From the NCBI GenBank assembly GCA_000467715.1, contig AJFK01000465.1:62001-126000 (forward strand): a DNA stretch of 64,000 bases. The letters are read 5' to 3'. The notes under the pieces were generated by a model. That model did not search any database and was not told the DNA's origin. It saw nothing but the letters and a program-made list of their open reading frames with translations. The position numbers and the translations under genes were made by a program. Within the stretch, counting starts at the first letter, position 1, and each line of letters opens with the position of its first letter. This stretch comes from Hysterium pulicare CBS 123377. Its lineage: Eukaryota > Ascomycota > Dothideomycetes > Hysteriales > Hysteriaceae. Below are positions 11,322 to 24,218 of the stretch, in pieces.

Positions 11322-13521
11322 ATGTTGCGCATCTTATCAAACAAGACGGACTTCTTTGCTCACGAGCATGGTTTCAATGAGTATGCGACACCTTACCTTT
11401 GGACAACCAGAAACTCTTACTCAGATGCACTCGCATCTTACTGACACTTTCCAAACAGAAATGCCATTCCGCGCCCTTGCACCGCAGGACCAGTTGAAAT
11501 TCGAAACTCCATATCTGCAATTGGTTCATCACGCTACTCGAAACACTCGCCTGAGGATTGGATCTCAGTTTCTTCGAAGCGATCTTCCGTAGCCTCCTGT
11601 ACTACGTACAACAGCGTAGTCACTTCTGGGTCGAATAGGTTGGATGTAATTCCCATTCCTATCCTGACTAGGACACCGTGGGAAGTGGAACGTTACAAGA
11701 AAAATTCAATACACCGTCGGTCGAATCCGGAAAGCGTCTTTCCCGCGCACTTCTTCAGGAATCTGCCCACCGAGATATATGACTGTATATCTCAGCAATT
11801 GGAGGTCCTGCATTTTGGGTCTACCACCCAAATATGCCCATCATGCTACTTGAAGGACCTATGGAATCTCTCGTTGGCTAGTAAGGCATGGAATAGAGCT
11901 GCTACAGAACAATTGTACGCTTAAGCTTCTTAATTCGTGCATGTCTGAAACTAATTGAGTGGGCAGGTACAGCAAAGCCTGGGTTCTCACTGATTCAGGC
12001 CATCCAAGAATGCAAAAGCTGAAATTCAAAAGTACGAGTCGATTGAAGTTACTTCGCCGTACGCTGCGAGAAAGAAACTCTTTAGCGAGTGCTGTCCGAG
12101 TGCTGCATATGCCGGACTTCCAATTGCTCTACCGATACGCCAAAAATGAGACAGAACAGGAAGAAATCGTGAATTTGGTTGCATCTGTGGTAATGGCCTG
12201 TCCAAACCTTGAACGCCTTTCAGGTTTCCATATCCCTTACACTCACTCCTTCGACCGCCTATCTCATGCTCTCGCGACGCGAAGAAACCTCAAGGAACGA
12301 GTATGGGCAGTAGCCAAGCCAGACTACATTTTATATTCAGAAGCAGAAGAAGATGAAGACGAGCACGATCTGAGCGAAATCTACTATCATCCCGCCAACG
12401 ACCCCACCGAACGCTTCTTGGATCTTCATTCGAATCATCCAAATCTCAAAACTCTTGTTGTAGATTCAACCACGAGAAGCCTTGACTGCAACCTCAACTT
12501 TCGCGCTCTCCTCGGGACAATCCGCCAACTTCCAAGTCTAACAAACCTCTCCCTATCCAACATTCCGGCTCACTCCTTTACAGCGCGACATCTACTCGCG
12601 CTTCCACCTCTCCTGACTTCGCTCCGTCTCGAAAATCTCCCAGGCCTATCCGACGCCGGCCTCTCCCGCTTCGCCTCCTCCCTCCTCCCCGCAAAACTCG
12701 AAAACCTCTCCCTCATAGACCTAAAAGTAACCTCACTCCTCACACTCTCCAAATTCCTCTCGCCAGACTTTCCCGCGCTAAAACGCTTCACAATTTCCCA
12801 AGCCTTCTGCCCCAACCTCCCACCGGGCGCCTATCTCAAAAGCCCAATCTTCCGATCCCGCGATCTGGAGTTCTTACATTGGGACATTCTGCTTCCCGGC
12901 ACTGCGATCAACGATCTGGCAGAAAGTATCAAACTGAACGCTCTACCGAATCTCACCCGCTTACGCGCTCCGAACGACCCGTTCGGCGTACTCCAAGCAC
13001 TCTGCAAACCCCTCGCTAGCACGACGGTGCCTTCAGACTACACCCTCCCTGAGACCGAACACCCAGATCCCTACCCGACCACCTCTTCATCCGACGACAC
13101 CGCGTCCCTCAGTACCGCTTCCCACATGTCGTTTTCCACCCCACGCAAAGAATCCCTAATCCTCTTCTCCGAGCTCGATGTCGAAATCGGCGAAGAGCGC
13201 ATCTGTCGTCTGCGAAACGCGCGACTTGAAGCGCAGCAAAGGATCCGAGATGCCCGCAAGAAACCTAGTATGCTGATCTCGATAACGAATCCCGAGGGCG
13301 TGGTCGTGAGGCGGAAGACAGTCTATGGGTTTATGGGGAGCTTAGAGAGTAAGATTGAGTACGATCTTTCGCCTGACGTTGAGGGGAGCGACGTTGCGCT
13401 GGCAACGGTGGGAGATGTTACGGGGAATGCGATGGGTGGGGAGAGTAGGAAGGGGGTGGGTGGGTGTGGGCATTTTGGACGGGTGAGGAGGAGGGATTTG
13501 GGGGTTGGGGTGTTGTTCTGA
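11322..13521 (+). CDS. F-box domain protein with leucine-rich-like region
   Basis: F-box proteins recruit substrates to SCF ubiquitin ligases. Three exons fit: 11322-11380, 11459-11914 and 11967-13521, giving about 689 residues. Intron 1 (78 nt) has a GTATGC donor and a CTGAC branch; intron 2 (52 nt) has GTACGC and a CTAAT branch; frames join cleanly at both. The F-box lies in exon 2 (FFRNLPTEIYDCISQQLE, then LWNLSLASKAWNRAA), interrupted by a CPSC insertion usual in this fungal family. Exon 3 carries several leucine-rich-repeat-like strands (LTNLSLSNIPAHS, LTSLRLENLPGLSD, LENLSLIDLKVTS). The N-terminal 80 residues are Ser-rich. The C-terminus is Gly-rich. Convergent with the Zn2Cys6 gene. 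The substrate is unknown. Confidence 0.82.
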
Positions 13522-14035
13522 GGGCGGTGGAGGAAACCGTTCACTCGCTCACTTCCCATATTCTCCTCTTTTACTTTTCGTCGTGATACACATAGCTTTT
13601 TTCAAACCTCTTTATCTCTCTAATTATACATGGATTCGGCAGGAGACGCTTCAATAACTTTTATATCTGGACTCTCGTATCTGTATATTAAGATGCAATC
13701 GGATCATATTCAAATAAATGCAGATTTTCCAAGTTCTCAAATCTCCAACGTTCTTTGTTGAAATCCGCGAATGTCGCTACCTGAAGCTTAAACCTACGCT
13801 AAATCTTGGAAATAAGAAAATCGTCTAGATCTTCTAACTCTAGCCCCTCTCCTCTTCTATTTCTAATCGAAAATCGGGAAGTCATAAAGGCGAAACCGCT
13901 CTCAGCTTTCGCTAATCTACACATATCCCTCTCTCCGTACTCCCACACTCCCAACATCCATCCTTCCAGCCCAATCCCCCCTAGATCCTCCCCAAGCTCA
14001 AAATGCCCCCCTAAGCCAACACTACAAGACCAGCC
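13522..14035. other. Convergent intergenic region, no gene seen
   Basis: About 510 bp between two converging stops. It is AT-rich at its centre and probably holds both 3' UTRs. No coding frame was recognised. Confidence 0.45.
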
Positions 14036-16698
14036 TCAATGCCCACAATAAAAACTACCGCAGATCCCACAGGGCCAAAACCGAACACACCTCCTGACCT
14101 CTCCGTCCAGCGTTCTATACCTCACATCGACCTCGCCATCCGGTATGCGGACGCTGATGTAGACGTCTAGGACGCGGCGCGAGAGGGGGATGGAATGCAT
14201 GCTGCGGACATTGCTTAAGGGGGGTGACCATTCGAGGTCGGAGACAAGCGGTTCGGGTTTTGGTTGCTGTTGTTGTTGGTGGTGAGGGGGCGTGTTAGAG
14301 GAGGAGGGTTGCGGGGAGGTGCTAGGGTTTGTTTGGGGGTAAGTGGAGGCCCGTTCTATGCCGGAAGACGACGAGTCGGCCCAGTATGGTTCTGTCGAAG
14401 TAGCGGCGGCAGGATCGCCAAGAGGATCGCCGAGAGGATGAAGTGGGCGACGAGGCGGTCTTGAAGGAGCTGCAGCAGAGATCATTAAGTCAGCGACAGG
14501 ACTCCGCGATATGGCCCTGGTACCCAAATACCCCGGCCATGTGACCCATTCGCGTTCGGACTCACTCAGCGGTTCATAAGGTACTTCTTTACCGACTATA
14601 TAGACCAGCTTCCCGGAAAGGTCCCAGCCTGCTTCTTTCTCGCGCATCCAGGAGGGTTTGGGTGGTGGTGGCGGGTCACCTAAAGATATAGCGTCGTAGA
14701 TGCCGTGGGTGAATCTTCGTGTGCTTTGGTCGGGGTCGGCAGCGTCGGTCGTTGTATCGGTGGGGGAGGGCTTGGGATTGGTAGAGGATGTACCGAAGCC
14801 CATCGCTTCCTCTATCCTGACCCAGTTGTCGGCTACTTTGCCTGCTCCGGCACTATCCCATACCCCTTCCCGCCTCCTGACACTTAGCAATAATCGAATG
14901 GCCCTCCTTCTTATCAATGGATCTCGACATCGGGTTGCTGTTATGAATAGTGGGACAATGGGCGAGAGTTCAAAGGAAGGTGCGAACGAGGGTGTGCTGG
15001 AGGAGTCGGACTTCGGACGATGAGGTGCGTCGGGATGAGAGGCTCGAGAAGTGGGAGGACAGTGCTCAGAGAGTGGCGGCGGGACCAAATTTGAGGAGAA
15101 GGTCGATGGAGAGATGTCGATAGTGCGGTCTGTGGGTTGGAGATTTCGAGTTGGGAGAGTGGAGTCTGTGAGGGAGGGATCGAGCCAAAGGGGTTCAGTG
15201 GCGCCCTTTCTGGATACGAATTTCGCTTTGGTCGGCGCTAAAGGTGCTGCGGCTAGAGTGCGTAGTTTCTTCTGGGCTTGGCCTTGCGAGGCAGCATTAT
15301 CGTCATCGGCTGATGGGGGTGAGGCATTGGATTTCGGAGACGTGCGGCGAGCGGAGGGGTGATCGGTAGGTGAAGGTGTTGACGTAGGAGCCCGAGCTTG
15401 TTTCGATATAGTAGGTATACTCTCTGCTAAGTCAACCACCATCCTGAAGTTATCGACTAGGTCATCCCATGCCATCTCGTTCTGTACTCCCGCCCCGGCT
15501 GCTCCAATCGTCTGTGCTATTAGACTGTATATCTTCAGCAATGTACGTCCAGCATACAGTTTCGGGTCGTTACGCTCTAAAGCAGGGATAGAAGCCTCGT
15601 AGGCCTCGAACGTGGAGACCCAGGCTTCGAATGAGGACATCACGCATTCAAAAGTTGATGCTATCGAGGGATTTTCCAACGCGTTGGGCGTAACATTTGC
15701 GACCCCTGAGACCCACATCATGCAGCGAAGGAGCCCGACAAGATCGTCTCGTGCACTGGTAGTATTGGTGTAGACTTCTGGGACTGGTGGGCAGTACGGT
15801 GGATCATCGACCCTGTATTCGTATGGTGCCGCGTTGTCGGAAAACGTCATAGCCTGAAGATCAAACCGATACAGAACATTTGCCATGGAGTCTTGGTACG
15901 CTATCGTCAATTGCTCGGGTGCTAGCATCCGCTGGTGCTGTGACAGGATGTTCAAACCATTCTTTAGATGCATTGCTGCAGATCTGTAGTTGCCTGCGAG
16001 ATTCTCGTAGCAGATGAAGATGATGTTGGCCATGAGAACTTTTTCGATAGGCGCCTTGCCATCCTGAAAGGACGATATGAGCTTGTTGGAGTGTTTCACG
16101 GCTTGCATGTATTGCATGAAAGCCGAGTCGCCCGTTGAAGAAGGCTCCGCTCGAAGCGTCTTTTCGAAGCGTTCGTGCATGTTACTGAGGGCCAGAATAC
16201 CATGTCTGATGGCTGGCTCATCATGGCCCATCTGTAGAATCTGCTGGTTCCATAGGTCTGAATCGAAGAACTCAGTCCACTGAGGTAGCGTGTGGGTTCG
16301 GAAGTAGTAGAAGGAGCGATTCTCCGTCGCATTTGCAGATATACTAGGTGAGGGATTCCTGGAAACTGAGCGAGGTGCCACTGGTGCTGATCTTGGAAGA
16401 ACTAAGAAAGATGAATTGCGAAATGATGCAGCTGCAGCCGGCGATTGATCTCTCGAGGGAGAGACGTGCTTGTAGCCTGCGCATGTTCGACCAGTTTTGG
16501 TGCAGCGAAGACATTCGGGTTTGGTCTCGTCACATTTTACTCGGCGGATTCTACCATAGTTATGTCAGCAGATCCATTCCATTTTCTCCTGACTGGTGAA
16601 GGATGACACAAAATATACCTGCATGTCTCACATCCAGTTTTCACTCGCAGTTTGTACTGGCGCTCCAAGGCTCTCAGTTTCGTATCATCCATGTTCAT
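14036..16698 (-). CDS. Zn(II)2Cys6 transcription factor
   Basis: A fungal nuclear regulator of about 864 residues. Two exons join at 16619 and 16550 across a 68-nt intron with a CTGAC branch site. The join falls inside the zinc cluster and restores all six cysteines: C23, C26, C33, C40, C43 and C50, with the basic RIRRVK between. Exon 1 is tiny (27 codons). From about residue 100 the protein shows the all-helical fungal-specific regulatory region (EPAIRHGILALSNMHERFE, IEKVLMANIIFICYENLAGN) of the DUF3468/Fungal_trans_2 kind. A long Ser/Pro-rich linker separates this from a conserved C-terminus. The ATG at 16698 is the first in-frame ATG; a second at 16692 would also serve. The target genes are unknown; no metabolic cluster surrounds it. 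Confidence 0.87.
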
Positions 16699-17173
16699 CG
16701 CTACGGTCTTGTAGGAATGTCTGCAGGCAGAGAGCGGCGAATATATATCGAAAATGCACACACTACGTACGCTGCTATCACCGAATCATGATTGATGATG
16801 TAGGACCTTTTGTGGCTGAGGAGTCAGCCTTGTGCTCGTTAGGATTCGGGCTGAGCCCGGCCCCTGCCCGGCCCGCAGGCATCTAAGTAGCGTCGGCTTG
16901 AAAAATACCCCTTAGCCTAACCCCTTTGCGTGTTAAGTTTCATCATTTTCTCCAACGTACTCCAACAGGATCGAACATGGGTTAGCGATTGTCGCCAGTT
17001 GCTTCTATTGCGAGTCATGTAATTGCATTAGGAGGTCTAACCGAGGGATAAGGTACACGTATATTCGGGACTTAAGACACTAAGGTCCGTCCTCCGGAAA
17101 CTGCAAACGGTTCCTACCGCACTGCATGGCCCCGATCCAGAAAGTGCAAAATTCTTGACGTTCTACGAGTTGA
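16699..17173. other. Intergenic region, promoter of the Zn2Cys6 gene
   Basis: About 475 bp between the start of the regulator and the stop of the carboxypeptidase, both on the minus strand. A pyrimidine/purine-biased segment near 16840-16920 is the only feature I noticed. Confidence 0.35.
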
Positions 17174-19286
17174 TCAGCTCGCCGGTCCTATCACGATAAA
17201 GTTGTCTATAACTGCAGTTCCGTTTTGCAATGCCAACGCCTGGTCTTCCGAGCAACTGCCGACGACGTTCCAGATGCTGCACTCTGGCGCCGGCGTCGAT
17301 GGCATCACGTTCTTAAATCCCCAACTAGACAGAGGACCGCGGGAGCTATATTTGGACCCCGATCTTGTGTGCACTTTTCCAGTAGCGACATCCCTCCCGA
17401 GCATAGCACGCGTGAAGATCTGAAAGGTTGTTTCGGGCTGGTACCATGACACAGAATGCCCTGCTTCGAATACTCTGGAGAATGAGAATCCGTCGTACTG
17501 ACGTACTACACCACCTATGTAGGATGCGTTTGTGGTGATGTTCTCGTATCCACTGGCGCGGAATGCGGAAGAGGATGGGTATTCTACTTGCAGGGAAACA
17601 TTTGATGCGCCAATCCCTGTCGTGCTCTCGTCAGCGCATGGACGCTAGGATTTTGTGCAAAACTTTGATGATACTTACAACTACATTTCCAATCCCTGTC
17701 GCCGTATATCATAGCAGCCTTAACTCCATTGCTAAGTAAGGAATTCAAGGTCGCTATTGTTCGTCTAATAGGATCTCCCGTCCCACCCGACGGCCCCAGA
17801 AAGTTTGATTGGACGGTGTTGGCGTTCCCAGTGTAGTTCAATCCTTTAGGTACCCCGAGGGCATCTCGAACCCAATCCTGATTCAGGAATGAACTGGGGT
17901 AGGATGGTGGAAACGGATTGCCGCCAATCACCGAAATATCGAACTGGTTGATCTAATAGATTATTAGTTAGTACCGGGACCTCTCATTGACGTCAGATTG
18001 TACGTACCCCAGTTGCTTGGAAAGGCCCTAGGACGTTGGTTGAGCAAAATATTGTAGCATTTTCGCAAGCCGCATTAACCGTAACATTATTTCCAAGATC
18101 CCCGGGATCACCTTCATCTCGTATGGCCCGGCAATGATGGATTTGGTCCATACAACCTCCTGGCATGTAGAGATGTTCCTTGGCAAAATTATAGACAGTC
18201 TCATTGTAAAGCTGTACTCCGTACGTGTTGTTGAAAGGCAAGGTCACGTATGAATCTACGGTGGCTTCAAGATCGATGCAGCCATTTGTGATGCCCAATG
18301 TGTCAAGATGAATCGTCTTATACTTCTCACGGTCAAGTGTACCGTTGGCGATCTTAGCGTTCTGGTCTTGGAAATAGGCGAACGTGCCAGTGGTCCAGTA
18401 TCCTCCATAAGAATTCCCCCAAACACTGACTGTATCCTTCGGGCCGTGATGTTCTGCAAAACTGGTCCGGTTAGTAAGAAACCTTTTCGACATTTGTGAA
18501 AGGAGATGAAGTGCTTCGAACGGATGAAAACTCACTCAGATAACCAAACTTGAGCAAAATGCCACAAAGCGCTCGCAGCGCCCGTAGTAGTGTTAGCCGT
18601 CGTCTCAGGATTCTGACTCGCGAAATTCCCCGGGATAACCGTCTCATTCGCCTCTGCCGTAACATTATAAATATTTCCATCCAACACACTATAGACCCCC
18701 GGTGTGATAACATCATAAGAAAAGCCGACTTGATTAGGCTGGTCCACGTAAAGCATATTGACGTGATTGTTGAAAGAAAAGGGGTTCAAAGTCGTGCTGT
18801 TCGAGTCCTTATTTGCGTAACATGGTCCACTTTCCCCGAGCACGGAGAAACTGGAGGCTTCGCCTGGGCCGCCAGCGAGGTAGATTGCGAGTGGGGCATT
18901 TTTGGGGTCTTGGCGGGCTTCGAAGTACCAAAAGAATGTGGAAATATTGTAGGGAGTGTTGCCTTGTAGATCGAGGATAGTGTTGCTGGGAAGGTTTACG
19001 TAGCCACTGAAGGACTTTACCCCTGGAGTAGTCTCGCATACTTCAGACTTTTCGGTTTGTTAGCAATAGCTTGGGGATAATTGGAGCTTTGTATGATTTG
19101 TCGAATTGACGCAACATCATTGCCATTTGGAAATCTCGGTGAGAAACGTACTCTTTGATATTCGATTGAGGCTCCGACATGTGATTTGGAATCAACCTTG
19201 ATCTTGGTCTTATGTGAACCACGACTAGCATGGGCATATGATAACGAAAGCAGCGAGCTGATAGCTAGTGGTTTGGGGAAATGCAT
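17174..19286 (-). CDS. Secreted serine carboxypeptidase, S10 family
   Basis: A secreted or vacuolar serine carboxypeptidase of about 605 residues. Five exons: 19286-19152, 19047-18536, 18461-18008, 17952-17679 and 17616-17174. All four introns (104, 74, 55 and 62 nt) are GT-AG and the frame closes. Residues 1-20 form a signal peptide (LAISSLLSLSYAHA). The substrate-binding motif is LAGGPGEAS in exon 2. The catalytic triad is S233 in VSVWGNSYGGYW, D454 in IYGDRDWKC and H512 in FEAGHSVSWYQPE. Many NxS/T sequons suggest glycosylation. The ETTPGVKSFSGYVNLP segment after intron 1 is typical of the fungal carboxypeptidase S1 type. It would release C-terminal amino acids at acidic pH during extracellular protein use. 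Confident in family; localisation is inferred. Confidence 0.92.
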
Positions 19287-20954
19287 AGAAACGAATCGAG
19301 AATTGGATCCAAACAGAACTTTCAATAAGAACGAAGGAAAATAGTGCAAGACGCAAAGAAACTTGCCGTGAATTGTTGTCCAAACGAACAACGTAGGATC
19401 AAAAGTTTTAATGCTCAATACATTTTCCTGGGAGACGGCCTATTATTTATGTTCACGTGTGACGAACACACAAGGCATACTCTCAGTCTGATTGAAACGT
19501 AAGACCCGAACAGTAGGTAAGGCCCTCCATACAAGGCGAAGCTTTTAGGTTGTGGCTAAACGAGCTGGCCAATTCTTGAAGGCGAAGTTAGCTCGCATTG
19601 TCTCCGGAAATGAGTGGTGCGTCAAATGAGTTAGAAATATCTCAATATCAAAAGGTACTAGGAGCACAGTAGCTATAGACATTTCCCTTTCCGGCAACTT
19701 CGCGAGAAAACCTATAGCTCTTCGGCCAATCGGACGTGCAGCGTTGGTTACGTCCCGCGGGCCGCAGCACGGGATACAGTCCAACCGATGAGGCATGATT
19801 GGACCGCGGTTTTGGGGGGGTGGTGGCCCTGTGGATAGGTATTTGATTGGGGTACTAGGGTTGACGTTAATTTTGGGATTTTTGGATTGGACCGCTAGGT
19901 TTTGATTCGGTCGCCTGATTACTGAAAGAAGCTTAGCCCAGCTACCTGATAGGTATGCTCGTAAAAATCACGTGCTGAGCTAGCGATCGGCTAGTGATTA
20001 GGCTCGTAATTTTCGGCTACGAGGATTGTCCTGTCTAGGTAGCTTCAGTTCCAAGGTTGTGCACCCACAGATCCGCACAAAGTTACCCAGTATCCTCATT
20101 AAAGTTCATCAAGCTTCTTGCCTCGCTGGATGCTCATACTCGGATTGGCAACTAGTGGTCCAAAGATAATCCGGACCGACAACCTGCAACTCGACATTTT
20201 TCCTGCACCAGATGCTCCTGAACTACTGTGCCATCCGATGTTACTTAACGTTCGTTCTGATTGAGCGCCCCAAGTCAGTTATCAGTCTTGAACCGGTCAT
20301 GTCTCCCTAACAGGGTAGTACTAGTAAGCTCTCACTCCCATGCTCTCGCTCCTTACGCTCTAACCCCTTATTCTTGTATTGCTAAGTTAATGATAAGATA
20401 CATTTTAGTATTTGCTCTTCTACTTCAGTTTCTTACGCTATCTATCAAATACTCTTCAGAGAATCTTCCTCCAGCTTGACTCCCTATTCCAGCTCATGCT
20501 TTTACTGGAACCAGCAACCCTCCACTACATAAACCTTCAGGCTGAATGCCTCCTCTCAAGTAATGCGAAGGCTCTTCAAAAGCAGAGTTTAGATCAGATG
20601 GCAGCCTCAATCTGTCTTCGGCAGTCCGCTGCTTCGCAGACTGTTGCGATCACGAAGGCTGGCATGAGCAAATCAAAGAGAACCTAAATGGATTCTTGGT
20701 TGAGAATCTTCATAGTATTAATCCAGCTTCTACGCGCTAACATGGTTACACTAGTATCTAACTGGGCTCAATCCGGCAGTCGGTCCTGTCACTCATGTAG
20801 ACCTTCAATTCTGTACCCATGGAACCAACTCAAAGGTAGTATCCTCGTTAAAATTGACAATCTTGAGATTGTTCAGCCCCGACATCAAGCTTCCATGTCT
20901 TTTAAGAGCATCTTGCTACGAGAAAATTCCGTTGCTCACCGTCCAGTACCCCAT
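19287..20954. other. Intergenic region, no gene seen
   Basis: About 1.7 kb between two minus-strand genes. Two imperfect copies of a GATTGGACCGC element followed by GGTTTTG occur near 19798 and 19885. Short frames between 20261 and 20687 look hydrophobic but show no motif. The carboxypeptidase promoter should lie just above 19286. Confidence 0.35.
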
Positions 20955-22310
20955 TTACCAGATCAAGACGGGTTTGACTGTAGCACCACTGTGCATATCC
21001 TCCAATGCTTTCTGGAAGTCTTCGACCTGCAAAGAGAATCTTGAGTTCGGCATAAGCAGTGAGTTCTGAAGACATACCGGATAATATTTGATAAGCTCAT
21101 CAGTGGGCAACTTCCCATCGTGATACCACTGAATCAATTGAGGTATGGCCTATTGTCGCGTATTTCCATTAGCACATGTTAACAACTTCCAGTATGTGAT
21201 TAGTCTCGTACCTTTTTCGGAACCATGTTTCCCATGATGCATCCTTTAATCATCTTTCCTTTCTATACAGGCATTAGACTGTGAAGGTAGACACATAGCA
21301 GAATTGACCTCACCCCGAGTATATCATTCATATCCACCTTCATCTGGGCTTGGGTAATACCTATAACAACAAGTTGACCTCCGCTTGCTAGAGACTTTAC
21401 GCCTGCGTCAAGGATATCCTCAACACCGGTAGTATCGATATTGATTGATGTACCCCAGTCACCGGTAATTTCCATGAGTGTCTTCGTCAGATCTCCGGAG
21501 AGGGCTTTGAAATCGGACGTATTGACAACGTGGGTTGCCCCTAAACGCTTCGCAAGCTCTAGCCTCGACTGAATGCGGTCTACGCCTATGATGGTACAGC
21601 AACCTCTCATTTTCGCAGCCTACACCCAAACAATCAGCTTCCATTTCCTTGGCATTGAACGAATGGCTTACCATGATTGCGAGAAGACCAACACCACCGA
21701 GACCGAACACAGCAGCTTGGTCGTGTTTACCCGCATTCGCGAAATTGGTCACAGCTCCGGTACCAGTCTGAAACCCACAACCAAAAGGAGCCAACTTCTT
21801 AAGCTCTGCTTCATCCTTAACTAGTTCGGAGACGCTCACAGCAGATTTGCCTTGGACGAGTGCCAGACTTGAAAAGCTTGATTGGCCAAAGTAGCGGCCG
21901 GCCGCCGAAGTGTCGTTTTCAACTTTCAGAAGATCTGGAAATCCGCCTACGTTGATGGCACTGAAAGCCCCGCAGCGACTCGGACTCTCCGTCTGACAGT
22001 TTTGACACGATCCACAGTAGTCGTAAGATAGAAGCACGAAGTCGCCTGGGGACACATGCGACACCTCCGATCCAACCTTCTCCACCACTCCAGCACCCTC
22101 GTGGCCAAGAACAATAGGATATGGCACATACTCAGCAGGAATGCTGCTTCTGTAAATATCCGTATGGCAGATTCCAGTGGCGACCATACGAACCAGGACT
22201 TCATCCCCTTTAGGTTCTCGAAGGTTGATGTCTTTCATTTGCCAGTTAACCTTCGCGCCTTCCGGTGCGTAGGTAACGATTGCCTTCGCAGCGATCGGGT
22301 AGTCCTCCAT
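20955..22310 (-). CDS. Zinc-dependent alcohol dehydrogenase, aryl-alcohol type
   Basis: A medium-chain NAD(P)-dependent zinc alcohol dehydrogenase of about 379 residues. Five exons: 22310-21672, 21619-21314, 21262-21212, 21149-21078 and 21026-20955, with four small introns (52, 51, 62 and 51 nt). Catalytic zinc ligands are C48 in GICHTD and H70 in VLGHEGAGVVE, with a third Cys in LAPFGCGFQTGTG. The structural zinc loop has C99, C102, C105 and C113. The cofactor fold shows GLGGVGLLA at the exon 1 end and IIGVD after the intron. The overall pattern resembles bacterial benzyl/aryl-alcohol dehydrogenases and their fungal relatives. The last intron is in frame and has no stop. It sits in the accessory part of the window near a decayed monooxygenase; a role in aromatic alcohol oxidation is inference. 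Confidence 0.9.
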
Positions 22311-24218
22311 CTTTACTAGCTCGACGGTTTAATCAAGCTTTGGAGTCAATAAGGGTTGAGATTCAAGAAACGGAGTGACGCTGAGAGGTTTTAATGATTG
22401 AGTTGGGACCTTTTAGCTTCGGTGGTTGTAGTCGCATTTCCATTTAATAGTATTTTCAACTATTGGATTGGGAGTTTTGAAGCTGATTCTGCAGCATCAT
22501 TTTGCAAGGATGATGTGGGAAGACCGTCACGGGCTGTCAGCAATGCCAAGTTATTTGACTCTTGGGGTTGGCCATCTACGAATCAATGTAGAGCTTACCT
22601 CATATTATACAATTCAAGGTGAGACTTGGCATACTACGTAGGGCTGGGCACCTCATCATCTTCAATAGGTCTCCCTGCTATGCGCCTTTCGATTGGCTCA
22701 AATTCCGCGAGGAGTGAAAGGAAATCTACCGTCAGCAGCATGGCTACCATTTTCTACTTCTTACTTTCCATTCAAACTTTTCCACCAGGCATCTCTAAGA
22801 ATATACGTCATTTTCAGGCCTCTTATCTTTAGAGGTGTACATTGTCCTGCCTGGAATTCTACATTTCCAGCCGCAATTAAAGAACTGGTATGGAGAGTCT
22901 GCGCGCCATGTAAGATCCTTGTGCCAGTAGTGTTTTGTTAACTGCTGCTTCATATTTGATTTCAATTGAAATCTCCCGTGGTCATCGAATATGATCACTG
23001 AATCATTTGTTACTTCACTTCTGGTTATAGAAGGTTGGTGTTATGTTGTGATTTCTTCCTTCAGAAGCATTTTCCGCTGCCTATCCAGAAAATGCTCCTC
23101 ACTATGATTAGATTCTTGACATTTAATTTGTTTTTCTGGATTTCAGTGGCTATATGAAGACAATCGAGGAAGAGCGTTCTTCTCCGGATATGCTATTCCA
23201 CCCCAGAGAATTTGAACCCGCGAATAAGCAGTCGGGAATTTGTGACATGATAAAAGGTTCGATCACGTTTGTGGCAATGCCAATGGCGGGTCAAGAACCC
23301 TGAAGGAGGTTATTGAAAGGGCAAGAGTGTATGCAGCCTGCTGCCTGGTTTGAGTCTCAATGGAGCTGAAACGGCAACGAACATAGTGTTGATACCTGTG
23401 AGCGAAGTACCAGAGAAGGGCGGAGTAGGTTGATCTGCAAGAAGATATCGAAAGAACTAGAGGAGTAACTGCATCATCCCTACACAGACACGATCTCGGA
23501 CTCCAAAGACGGCTACTGCGGTAGCGTAGGATACCGCGTTGAAGATGGGCATGGGATTTTGATTGTTGCACTATGGATATGTAAACATTGCTACAGTACC
23601 TGTCAGAGTTAGTGATTTGTGTCACGTTTCAATAACTATTTACCGCAAAAGTCAGAAAGAATGTACTCTATTTGCTCGGTAGGATTCGGTTCGGTTCCTT
23701 CCGTCGTATTTGCTGGGGTTGATGCAGGCGAGATTAAAGACTGGCGGATCTCAAAATAGAGGTTGGGGGCTGATCGTCGGAGTCCGAGTTCATCCCTCCC
23801 TTCGCACTTGAGTTGATGGAAAAGCTTAGTATGGCACGCAAGGACGGGGTATCTGTCCTGATTCTGAAGAGATGCATGCATATCGCCCCCAATACTGCGA
23901 CGTTTAGGCGTCACGAGGCCGCAGTGTACGCTGCTGTGGAACACGAAACCTGCAAAGCACAACCCGACAAATCAATCTACTATAAGTCGTGGCATGAAAA
24001 AGACTTCATTTGATTCCCGCTGGAACTGTAGATCATATATTGAAGGTTAAGTCGCAGTCCCCTGGAGTTGGATGGCAGATAAGACGTGGGTTCCCATGGG
24101 TTCTTTTCCAGCCTTTGTACTCCTCTAATATCATACTACGCTGCTCGAGGTGTTATTCCTTAATTGAATGACTGAAGTTGAATGATCGTATACACGCCAA
24201 CGTTCATTTGGAACTGCT
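22311..24218. other. Intergenic region, no gene seen
   Basis: About 1.9 kb between divergent genes. Short frames such as minus 23263-23625 and minus 23636-23962 lack recognisable motifs. A minus-strand stretch near 22640-22745 reads open (LLTVDFLSLLAEFEPIERRI) and could be a relic, but it has no clear partner exons. Confidence 0.35.

Noticed and set aside
16960-16990. tRNA B-box-like GTTCGATCC on the minus strand
   Set aside because: The flanking bases cannot form a T-arm stem and no A-box or acceptor stem is found at the right distance.
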